From: ARS21 sp964615505
GTDB lineage: Archaea; Nanobdellota; Nanobdellia; UBA10117; ARS21
DNA: 6,633 nucleotides
NCBI GenBank assembly: GCA_964615505.1
Contig: CAZTOR010000024.1
Coordinates: 1 to 6,633 of the forward strand
Direction: 5' to 3'
The notes under the pieces were generated by a model that made no database searches, had not been told where the DNA came from, and saw only the letters and a program-made list of their open reading frames with translations. The translations under genes and the position numbers were made by a program. Position 1 is the stretch's first letter. The number at the start of each line of letters is the position of its first letter. Below, piece after piece: positions 1-6,602 of this stretch.

Positions 1-107
1 GTTTGTCCAAACACAGCTCCGATTACATCTGGCCGTTCTGCCAGTCCTGTTAAGTTTATTTTAGCATAAATATTATACTTAATTGATATTGGACTTATTT
101 TTCCCAT
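1..107 (-). CDS. dnaG: Archaeal DnaG-type primase, N-terminal fragment (runs off the window)
   Basis: The first 35 codons are present; the rest lies beyond the left edge. The translated start, MGKISPISIKYNIYAKI followed by NLTGLAERPDVIGAVFGQ, matches the conserved N-terminus of archaeal DnaG (KYxIxAKIxxxGxxExPDVIGAIFGQTEGLLG). Archaeal DnaG proteins are typically about 400 residues with a central TOPRIM domain. They have primase activity in vitro and are stable subunits of the archaeal RNA exosome, where the N-terminal part shown here contributes to RNA binding and exosome contact (family knowledge). TOPRIM itself cannot be checked because it is outside the window. ATG at 107-105 is supported by an AGGAGA site 8 bases upstream and by the family start. 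The gene is co-directional with the surface-protein pair but separated by a 154-base structured spacer with its own TATA box, so I infer independent transcription. Confidence 0.9.
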   Translation of the reverse strand, partial: MGKISPISIKYNIYAKINLTGLAERPDVIGAVFGQ

Positions 108-115
108 TTTATATT

Positions 116-121
116 TCTCCT
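116..121 (-). promoter_or_regulatory. Shine-Dalgarno site of dnaG
   Basis: AGGAGA on the minus strand, 8 bases before the ATG at 107. This fixes the dnaG start. It directly abuts the 3' arm (131-122) of a 10-bp inverted repeat, so folding of the leader could affect its accessibility (inference). Confidence 0.8.
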
Positions 122-220
122 AATTAAAAACTGCCATTCGGCGGTGCTGCGCTCTGCAGCGGTGCGCTTAATGCGCTTCAAGTAAAATATGAAGTGAGTT
201 AAGTGAATGTGTTTTTAATT
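122..220 (-). promoter_or_regulatory. Inverted-repeat-bounded, structured leader candidate upstream of dnaG
   Basis: Positions 122-131 (AATTAAAAAC) and 211-220 (GTTTTTAATT) are perfect 10-bp inverted repeats enclosing 79 bases. A second inner pair, CATTC at 135-139 and GAATG at 205-209, continues the stem after a small asymmetric bulge and can be extended by one wobble pair. Inside, 174-180 and 190-196 can form a 7-bp hairpin (one G-U) with a 9-base loop, and 146-150/156-160 form a GCTGC/GCAGC hairpin with a 5-base loop. The drawing is therefore a branched structure spanning the dnaG 5' leader. The predicted start of transcription from the TATA box at 245-252 is near 222, right at the beginning of the 5' arm, and the 3' arm ends at the Shine-Dalgarno site. 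It matches no RNA family I know. Alternatives are a small non-autonomous mobile element or a dispersed palindromic repeat. Confidence 0.5.
139..182. repeat. GC-rich island with short direct repeats
   Basis: Bases 139-167 are about 79% G+C (23 of 29), in a window that is otherwise strongly AT-rich. GCGGTGC occurs twice (141-147 and 159-165) and TGCGCT three times (148-153, 163-168 and 172-177). It encodes no credible protein: the longest minus-strand frame through it lacks an ATG and a ribosome-binding site and runs into dnaG out of frame. The sharp composition change and repetition suggest an inserted or dispersed element, or a selected RNA stem region. Confidence 0.55.
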
Positions 221-221
221 G

Positions 222-231
222 ATAATAAAAA
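222..231 (-). terminator. Possible T-rich terminator of the surface-protein operon
   Basis: On the minus strand, about 30 bases after the stop of the 1323-residue gene, there is a TTTTTATTAT tract. Archaeal intrinsic termination mostly relies on such U-rich stretches without a strong hairpin. It is short and lies close to the predicted dnaG transcription start, so it is a weak call. Confidence 0.3.
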
Positions 232-244
232 CGTTCAAATATCA

Positions 245-252
245 TTTATAAA
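245..252 (-). promoter_or_regulatory. TATA box, probable dnaG promoter
   Basis: TTTATAAA, read on the minus strand within CCTTTATAAATGAT and preceded by the A-rich CCAAAACC that could serve as a BRE. Archaeal TATA boxes are centred about 26-27 bases before the start, which puts initiation near 222 and gives a leader of about 115 bases. The element is self-complementary, but no gene lies on the plus strand. It sits between the operon stop codon and dnaG, as expected for an independent dnaG promoter. Confidence 0.5.
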
Positions 253-261
253 GGTTTTGGC

Positions 262-3200
262 CTATTCTCTACTAGAGTTTAAGGCCTCGTCAATTTTATC
301 ATCGTCCCAGCCTTTATTTTTTAATGCTCCTCGAATTTGTTCATTTGAGAATCCTTTCGCTCTCTGAGTTTTAATATATTGTTCTGGGCCTCTCGGTTTA
401 ACAGGTTGCACTGTTTCAAATGAACTTGCTGTTGGAGTTGGTTTGGAGCCTATTGATAAATTATGTTTACCCAAAATTCCTTTCTTCCAAGCATAAAATA
501 CTCCTCCTCCGATTATTGTTACAAATAATAGAAGTACTAACAATCCTGTCTTTGAACTTCCTTTACAGTCGGGAGAATTGATGCTTGATTCCCCCTTCGA
601 CTCAGCACAGACTCCGTCTCCTTTAATACAATCTAAAGGTGTGGCTGATTGTAGTTCTCCTGCTTCACAAACATTATTGAATGGGATGTATGAAGTTTTT
701 CCCAGATTAGCTCCTCCGTATTCTTTAATTCTAGATTCAATTTTTGTAACTTTACCCGTACTATCTACTGTAACTTCCTCGTCCCCTACGATATTTACTC
801 TACTTTTTGAAAGTGCCAAAAAGTTTAATTGTCCTTCATCGTATGTTGCGCCTAACGTAATATTAAGTCCAGTATAATCAGGTACCTCAATTTCTGACTC
901 AGTTAGTGTCAAAATTTTAGTTGTCGAATCTGATTCTCTTGAATCATCCATTACAGTTAACTTAATTTGACAAATTCCTGAAGGACATTCGGACATATTT
1001 AGATAAGTATGAGTTGTTTGAATTCCGTCTTTTGTTACATTTGGGGCAACTTCCCAAGTATAACTTACTATTGTTCCATCTGGATCAACCGAATTTGCAC
1101 CAGAAAAGGCTACTGCTTTTCCAATCTGTACTATTTCGGGAACGAAAATATTTGCAGTCGGTAATTCATTTTTTTCAGGTATACATACCTCGCCTGCTGT
1201 TAAAATTGTTGATAACGTTATACCTTCGCCCAACTCATATCCGGGTTTACATGCCCATCCTGTATTAAATATTGGGTAACCACCTCTTGCTTTAGGATGA
1301 GAGTTTTCACCATATGGGCTTTGTAATACGTCTATATCGAGCGTATAACTATTTGAATAATCTATTCCGTCGCTTACAGAAAATTCAATTAAATCTTTAC
1401 CTATTACTCCCGAGTCAGGATAATAAATTAATTTATTAATGTCGCCTGAAGCTATAATCATATTTTGACTAACTTCAACTGAATCTATTTTTAATTCTCC
1501 ATGACTGGGTAATTTATTTATAGAAATGCTTTGAAGTGAATCTGTTAAATCGATATCTAAAAAGTTAAAATCATTTGTTTTGAATTGATAATTGTGATAA
1601 ATATATGTAGACACTGAAGAATTAGTAGAAATAGGTAAATCATTTACTCCGATAACTTTTATCTTAACTCCTAATGAATCGGCACTGTTTAGAGCTCCGT
1701 CATTAGCGTAAATCCCAATAATTTTACCAGACATATCTTCAAAATTTTCTGTTGGAATAACAGTTATATATCCTTCTTCGCTTATTTTGAAATTAGAATC
1801 TGACCAATGATCTACAGTATCAGTAGATACCCTCAAACTTACTTTATCCTCATCAATATCATTTGTTTCTACAAAAAAGGTATTTGTTGAATCTGTCTCC
1901 TCGCTATCTTCATATATTTCTAACATATAAATTCCGCTAACTAAATCCGATGAATATTCACCTGGAAAAGAAAGTGTTGGTGCGTCATTTTTAGGAAGGA
2001 TGGTAATTTCTATTTCAACTAGATCAGAAGTTTGTGGATCCGCAGTGTAATCATCTGTTGCTTTTATCCAAAAAGTATCTGTACCAACTGCATCTTTATG
2101 TGGAGTATACGTTATTTGAGAATTAGTATGAGTTAATGTGCCGTATTCGAGATTTAATGGTTCAATAACTTCAATATACGCTATGCTATTTCCATCATCT
2201 GTATACTTACCTGCAAAATCTGCTATAGTTATTGTTTTTGAAAAATCTTCATTTGTGGTAAACGGAATTACTTCGTCATCCCAATTAATTGCAGAATTTA
2301 CATTGCTTACTTCAAAATTAATTTTTAATTTTTTAGCTGTACCTTCAGTTACAACATTTAAGTCATATGAATCAGATATTGGTGCTTGAGGAGTATATTT
2401 TAACTTAATTTCTGAAAGATCTACTGAATCAACATTCAAAGCAAGATTATTGTTTGTGATAAAATGTACTCCAGGTGTTGGGGAAGATAGTGGATGTGAA
2501 TCATAATTTTCAAGATTTATATCGAACTCTTTCTCTACTCCTTCTTCTGTGGAAATAGTAATTTGACCTAAGTCATAGCCGCTAAGAGGAGTGGCACCTA
2601 CGACAGAAATATTTTCGTATTGATTTTCTATAACAATGTTTAAATCGATAGTTTCTTTATTCGAATATTCTGATTCATGACATTCAAATTGCACTTTAGC
2701 AGTTCCAGTTTTGTGAATTACCTTATTAAACCTTAATTTATTACTTGAAAATCTTATATCTTTAATTAAAGAATTTTCTCCTTCCACTATTTTTGGAGCA
2801 GTATACTGAATATCGCTATCTGGGTCAACACAATATCCCGATACATCCACGCTGTAGCTATTGGAATCTGTTCCACCAATATATTCGTCAGTCGTCTTAG
2901 AGGAAGGATTATTTGAATTAGTACTAATCGGAATATTTGTATCTTTAATAATCACTTTTATCGACTTACTTGTTGAATAACTGGTTTCTCCATTTGCCGT
3001 ATTTCTATTTGCGCTGTATGTCATTATTGTGCCCAATTCTTTATCTGCATTGACTTTAACAGTAGTGGCATCTATTTTTATATCTCCTAATTCGCTAAGT
3101 AGTAACTGATCAAAACCTCTCCCGTAACCAAATGTTGTTTCTTCTGTCCAACCGTTTATTTTCGGTTTATTAGAATTAATATTCCAATTACTACGATATT

Positions 3201-4233
3201 GACTATAGGGTTCATTAATTCTAATTTTATAAGCATCTGTTGGAAACATGCTTGAACTTAATGATTTCTTTTCGCCCTCGTTCACTTCAATATCTATTAT
3301 TTGTGCGTTTGCTCCTTCTTGTAAACCTGCTTCGATTACGTCACATTGTGCCCTTAGCTCAAGATATTCCTTATTTTCGTATCCCATCAACATGACCAGG
3401 ACTCTTTCGTGATCAGATCCAGTATCGAGCTCATCGTGATCACTGGAATATATCCAGTCATCACCATTCGGTTCACTCATTTGAATTTTAAAAGTGGCTA
3501 TATTTTCACATATATTTGAAATATCTGCCGATAAATAATCCCTATTATCCCCATCAAGAATTACCGTTACATCACTCCAGGAGTTGGCACTCAATGCATT
3601 ATCGGAATGTATCACTCGCTCTGAGTTCCTACCTGCGAGCCAATCTTGATAAATCGAGGTACTGCCTCTTTTCAAAAAATTATGTATTGCATATGATTCT
3701 CCTTCATCATCCGGAGTGTATACAACTTTTAATTTTATTAAAAATCCTTCTTTTGGTCTAAGATGCACGCAACCTGTTCCATATCCTCCTCCTTCATCAT
3801 CTACTTCTAAATAATATCCGTATTTGTCCGCAGTCCAATCTGTCCACTCAGCATAAATGCTACCTAAATCTGTTACAACTAACCTCTCGAGAGGCATTAC
3901 TCCACATTTTTGCCAGTTATCTAGAGAGGTACAAGGCTCATAATTATAGTTAGAGCTAGCTCCGGATTTAGTATAATCTGATGCCGATACTGAAGTATAC
4001 GAATTTTTGATTTCTTTCAAATCAAACCAATTCCTATCTTCGTGATTATATTCGACGTAATCCATATCTTGAGCTCTTAAATCATGGTTTGCGTTTGTGT
4101 TTACTGTAAATTCACATTTTTCTTCTTGACCGTAACATGCATGATCTTCTAAATCATCACAAGCATTAGCAAAAACAGGACTTGTAAAAATTAAAATTGT
4201 TAATAGAGAACCTAATAATATTTTTAATTTCAT
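262..4233 (-). CDS. Large multidomain surface adhesin-like protein with cadherin-like/PKD domains and C-terminal membrane anchor
   Basis: A 1323-residue protein, probably a cell-surface adhesin or binding protein. Residues 1-22 are a signal peptide (MKLK start, hydrophobic core, cleavage likely after VFA). Residues 25-300 are a Cys-bearing region (C25, C33, C40, C101, C110, C155, C242, C297) with a beta-sandwich look (NSWSDVTVILD, then NIATFKIQM), perhaps carbohydrate-binding. Residues 310-970 appear to be about six Ig/cadherin-like repeats. The clearest is 649-750 (TTNEDFSKTITI, YGTLTHTNSQITYTP, GTDTFWIKATDD), and NDAP (749-752) and NDLP (864-867) mark domain joins. A Cys motif at 995-1017 is followed by a PKD domain at about 1023-1112 (FSGANSVDPDGTIVSYTWE) and a Cys cluster at 1189-1223 (GDGVC, NSPDC). 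A transmembrane helix spans 1231-1249, then a basic linker, then a cytoplasmic GW tail motif at 1286-1318. At least five extracellular N-x-S/T sequons are seen. The ATG overlaps the previous stop by four bases and follows GGAGGT. No catalytic motif was recognised. The architecture call is firm; the adhesin role is inferred. Confidence 0.85.
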   Translation of the reverse strand: MKLKILLGSLLTILIFTSPVFANACDDLEDHACYGQEEKCEFTVNTNANHDLRAQDMDYVEYNHEDRNWFDLKEIKNSYTSVSASDYTKSGASSNYNYEPCTSLDNWQKCGVMPLERLVVTDLGSIYAEWTDWTADKYGYYLEVDDEGGGYGTGCVHLRPKEGFLIKLKVVYTPDDEGESYAIHNFLKRGSTSIYQDWLAGRNSERVIHSDNALSANSWSDVTVILDGDNRDYLSADISNICENIATFKIQMSEPNGDDWIYSSDHDELDTGSDHERVLVMLMGYENKEYLELRAQCDVIEAGLQEGANAQIIDIEVNEGEKKSLSSSMFPTDAYKIRINEPYSQYRSNWNINSNKPKINGWTEETTFGYGRGFDQLLLSELGDIKIDATTVKVNADKELGTIMTYSANRNTANGETSYSTSKSIKVIIKDTNIPISTNSNNPSSKTTDEYIGGTDSNSYSVDVSGYCVDPDSDIQYTAPKIVEGENSLIKDIRFSSNKLRFNKVIHKTGTAKVQFECHESEYSNKETIDLNIVIENQYENISVVGATPLSGYDLGQITISTEEGVEKEFDINLENYDSHPLSSPTPGVHFITNNNLALNVDSVDLSEIKLKYTPQAPISDSYDLNVVTEGTAKKLKINFEVSNVNSAINWDDEVIPFTTNEDFSKTITIADFAGKYTDDGNSIAYIEVIEPLNLEYGTLTHTNSQITYTPHKDAVGTDTFWIKATDDYTADPQTSDLVEIEITILPKNDAPTLSFPGEYSSDLVSGIYMLEIYEDSEETDSTNTFFVETNDIDEDKVSLRVSTDTVDHWSDSNFKISEEGYITVIPTENFEDMSGKIIGIYANDGALNSADSLGVKIKVIGVNDLPISTNSSVSTYIYHNYQFKTNDFNFLDIDLTDSLQSISINKLPSHGELKIDSVEVSQNMIIASGDINKLIYYPDSGVIGKDLIEFSVSDGIDYSNSYTLDIDVLQSPYGENSHPKARGGYPIFNTGWACKPGYELGEGITLSTILTAGEVCIPEKNELPTANIFVPEIVQIGKAVAFSGANSVDPDGTIVSYTWEVAPNVTKDGIQTTHTYLNMSECPSGICQIKLTVMDDSRESDSTTKILTLTESEIEVPDYTGLNITLGATYDEGQLNFLALSKSRVNIVGDEEVTVDSTGKVTKIESRIKEYGGANLGKTSYIPFNNVCEAGELQSATPLDCIKGDGVCAESKGESSINSPDCKGSSKTGLLVLLLFVTIIGGGVFYAWKKGILGKHNLSIGSKPTPTASSFETVQPVKPRGPEQYIKTQRAKGFSNEQIRGALKNKGWDDDKIDEALNSSRE

Positions 4234-6587
4234 AGGTATTTATTTACCTCCGATTCTGGCCAACCTGAATTCTTTAAATTTTGTCGAATTGTTGCAGGAT
4301 CTTCGCCTGCACTTTTTGCATCTGAAATAAATTTTTGAATTGGTGATTCTGAAGATGAAGGTTTTGATTTTGGTTTAGCTTTTCCAAACGGATTGAAATA
4401 AGATCCAGTTTTTCTTTTTTCATAAAATTCAAAACCAAATATTAATGCGATCATTGAAAGTAATAATACTAATAACATTGTGCCTGAAGATCCTTTCTCG
4501 TTAGTATCCAACGGTACTTTTTGAGAATATTCTGAATAATCTCTATCCATATTATTATCATATATATCACTTCCTGAACCCACTGAAGGTATATTTGGTA
4601 TTATCGGCGGAGTAGACGTTGTTTCATTACTAACTAATATTTCGTCCTGAACACATTTTTTTACTGATCCCGATAAAGCAGTATTAAGCGTATTATCTAA
4701 TTGAGGAGAATAACCAAATTCACATTGACATGCTTGCTCTCCATCGTTGATATACCCTACAAATTGTGTATTTGAACTAGTTCCTGTAACGGAGTTTGAA
4801 TAAGTTGATCCACACATTTGAACTTCTGGAAGATTCAATTCAATAATTTTTTCAGAAGTTTTACCATTAACATCAGTTAATTGTAATTTTGCTTGACAAA
4901 TTCGATCTGGACCACATGAAGTTTTTGTAGGATATTCAAAAATAAAACTATATTCAAATTCTGAACCGTCAAATTTTAAATCATATGTTCCATCATTTTT
5001 TGAGCCTTCTTTTTCTCCGAGATAAACAGTTCCTGCGCCATTCATATCTACTGGACAACCACATGGATTCCCTAGTCGAGGTATTCCTTCATAAAAAGCA
5101 TAATCTATCAAACATTGGACTGTTTCAGATTCTTTACATTGAAATTCTCCTGCAACATCTATTAATTTTCCATTTCCTATTTCTCTCTGTCCTGGATCAA
5201 AAGTGAAACTCTCTAATTCTGTTCCATCAAAAGTGAAAGCGGATAACAAAAAAGTAAACGGATTAGCAGGAGATATTGTTGTTCCGGATAAACTGGTTTC
5301 AATGTATACAGGGAAAAAATCTTCAACAATTATATCAAAAGTATGAATATAGATATTTCCGCTACCTGAAGAAAAAGTGAAATCCTTTCCGAGAAGTAAA
5401 TTAATTGTTTTATTTCCAGATAATTGATAATCTACTGTACTATTATCTGCCTGATTAGAAAGAGAAATTGGTGAGCAATTGTTATTTATTATGGATCCTG
5501 CTGAATTTAGTTCTTCGCCCAGATCGCACTCAAGCCAAAAATATGTTAAATTATTCGGAGTTGATCCTGATGCATCCATTGTTAAAACAGTATTAATAGG
5601 CCAAATTCCGTTTTCAGGAATAACTTCCGGAAAATCCCTTAATTGTAAATTGACAGAAGGAACTATTGGGTTTTCATGACATTCTGTTTCTATTGTATTT
5701 GTTGATATCCATTCACCATCATATTGAGTAAAAGTAGTTCTTTCAAAATCGTAGAATTTCAAATTATTTGAATTAATTGCTAAATTCAATGGAGACGGGT
5801 CAATAATATTCATTGAGTCTCCTGAACTTGCAAGTAAATCACATGTTTCTTCATAATTTAGACCACTTGGCATCGTGATGGAAAAATATTGGAACAAAAA
5901 ATTCAGATATGTTTCAGAGAAATAAAACGCACCTTGGCTTCCTAATGTGTGAGTTCCTTGCCAAACACACATATCTGATGAATTAAATGGTGAAAAAGTC
6001 AGTTCCTGAAATTTATTGACGTTATGCCAATTACTAGATGTTGAGTGCATATCATATACCATATACCGAGAAGTTGGAAGAATATGATTGTGAGGGCCTG
6101 GAGTTCCATTCCAGAAACTTTGAAAAAATTCAACTCTATCTGCAGATATATCGAGTTGATTGCAGTCAGTTAGAGGCGTATTTGTTCCTCCATTCGTTGC
6201 ACCGATTTCGTGTGGTGTAACCCCGCTTAATGCTTCCTCATCACTATGACAATAAGATCGGCAAGGCGAATGATGAAGATTCAAAGTATCTAAATAATCA
6301 TTATCAAAACTACACTCTCCTTGAGATAAACAACTACTTTCTGTTGTTAATGTTACATCACTACATTTTATTTCAAATGAACCTTGAGATTGAATACAGC
6401 TGTCAACATCTGAACTATCCCATGAGCTATAAAGCGAAGATGTGACTCCGTTAATATAATTCGAATTCATTAAACTAAAATTTATTGGTATATTCCCGGT
6501 ATAAAAGTGAGGAGCAGGAGACGAGGTTGCTAAAACAGGTATTGTGATAACTGACAGCATTAAAATTAAGATAATTAATTTTTTCAT
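4230..6587 (-). CDS. Secreted, membrane-anchored surface protein with PKD/Ig-like domains and GW cytoplasmic tail
   Basis: A 785-residue protein of unknown specific function. Residues 1-20 form a signal peptide (MKK, hydrophobic core, cleavage likely at VLA-TSS). Residues 60-145 are Cys-rich (C64, C75, C86, C92, C109, C113, C142) with a His/Cys knot HHSPCRSYCH at 105-114. Residues 145-305 are rich in aromatic residues and His, and I do not recognise them. A PKD-like fold lies at about 309-424 (TVLTMDASGSTP, LTYFWLECD) and a second Ig-like domain with a long Cys-containing insertion at about 425-588, ending in C558/C564. A Cys motif follows at 622-645, then a Ser/Thr/Pro stalk (656-702), a transmembrane helix (704-722), a Lys-rich linker and a tail motif at 753-785. 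There are eight N-x-S/T sequons (N36, N160, N202, N346, N370, N382, N392, N654), suggesting heavy glycosylation. It is the first gene of a two-gene unit and overlaps the next by ATGA. The first ATG is preferred because it supplies the positively charged signal-peptide start; no Shine-Dalgarno site is seen, suggesting leaderless or short-leader translation. An adhesin, receptor or S-layer-associated role is inferred. Confidence 0.85.
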   Translation of the reverse strand: MKKLIILILMLSVITIPVLATSSPAPHFYTGNIPINFSLMNSNYINGVTSSLYSSWDSSDVDSCIQSQGSFEIKCSDVTLTTESSCLSQGECSFDNDYLDTLNLHHSPCRSYCHSDEEALSGVTPHEIGATNGGTNTPLTDCNQLDISADRVEFFQSFWNGTPGPHNHILPTSRYMVYDMHSTSSNWHNVNKFQELTFSPFNSSDMCVWQGTHTLGSQGAFYFSETYLNFLFQYFSITMPSGLNYEETCDLLASSGDSMNIIDPSPLNLAINSNNLKFYDFERTTFTQYDGEWISTNTIETECHENPIVPSVNLQLRDFPEVIPENGIWPINTVLTMDASGSTPNNLTYFWLECDLGEELNSAGSIINNNCSPISLSNQADNSTVDYQLSGNKTINLLLGKDFTFSSGSGNIYIHTFDIIVEDFFPVYIETSLSGTTISPANPFTFLLSAFTFDGTELESFTFDPGQREIGNGKLIDVAGEFQCKESETVQCLIDYAFYEGIPRLGNPCGCPVDMNGAGTVYLGEKEGSKNDGTYDLKFDGSEFEYSFIFEYPTKTSCGPDRICQAKLQLTDVNGKTSEKIIELNLPEVQMCGSTYSNSVTGTSSNTQFVGYINDGEQACQCEFGYSPQLDNTLNTALSGSVKKCVQDEILVSNETTSTPPIIPNIPSVGSGSDIYDNNMDRDYSEYSQKVPLDTNEKGSSGTMLLVLLLSMIALIFGFEFYEKRKTGSYFNPFGKAKPKSKPSSSESPIQKFISDAKSAGEDPATIRQNLKNSGWPESEVNKYL
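4246..4251 (-). promoter_or_regulatory. Strong Shine-Dalgarno site for the 1323-residue gene, embedded in the upstream gene
   Basis: GGAGGT on the minus strand, 12 bases before the ATG at 4233. It lies within codons for S-E-V of the upstream protein's terminal SEVNKYL. With the ATGA stop/start overlap it supports translational coupling and the chosen start. Confidence 0.7.
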
Positions 6588-6594
6588 TTAACTA

Positions 6595-6602
6595 TATTTA
6601 TA
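6595..6602 (-). promoter_or_regulatory. TATA-like element close to the 785-residue gene start
   Basis: TATAAATA on the minus strand is the best TATA match upstream of the operon, but it is centred only about 12 bases before the ATG at 6587. Normal archaeal spacing would start transcription near 6572, inside the coding region, leaving only the internal ATG (residue 10, at 6560), which lacks the basic signal-peptide start. A weaker AAATAAA at 6619-6625 would instead give a start near 6596 and a leader of about 9 bases, which better fits the first ATG. Either site could be the true element. Confidence 0.3.

Noticed and set aside
108..220. Small minus-strand frame through the GC-rich island (ending past the dnaG start)
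   Set aside because: It has no ATG and no upstream ribosome-binding site, and it overlaps dnaG out of frame. A tiny ATG frame at 136-119 has only five codons.
122..220. CRISPR array or C/D-box RNA
   Set aside because: The repeats are too short and irregular for CRISPR, and no paired C (RUGAUGA) and D (CUGA) boxes were seen in suitable spacing.
221..243. Imperfect dyad GATA...TATC around AACGTT as an operator
   Set aside because: Only four end bases plus a 6-base palindrome match, which is expected by chance in AT-rich sequence.
578..877. 99-residue open frame on the plus strand
   Set aside because: It lies entirely antisense to the PKD/Cys-cluster part of the 1323-residue gene, has no ribosome-binding site or recognisable motif, and its composition follows from the opposite-strand codons. 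The other short plus-strand frames (1014-1268, 2138-2389, 3516-3761, 4985-5206, 5479-5679, 6038-6220, 6230-6445) were rejected for the same reason.
2003..2290. Enzyme domain within the cadherin-like repeats
   Set aside because: The region reads as beta-strand repeats ending in NDAP; no catalytic motif (protease, glycosidase or nuclease) was found.
4158..4170. Lipobox at residues 22-25 of the large protein (ANAC)
   Set aside because: The residues before Cys do not fit the usual L-[AS]-[GA]-C pattern, the protein already has a C-terminal membrane anchor, and several other nearby Cys suggest disulfides.
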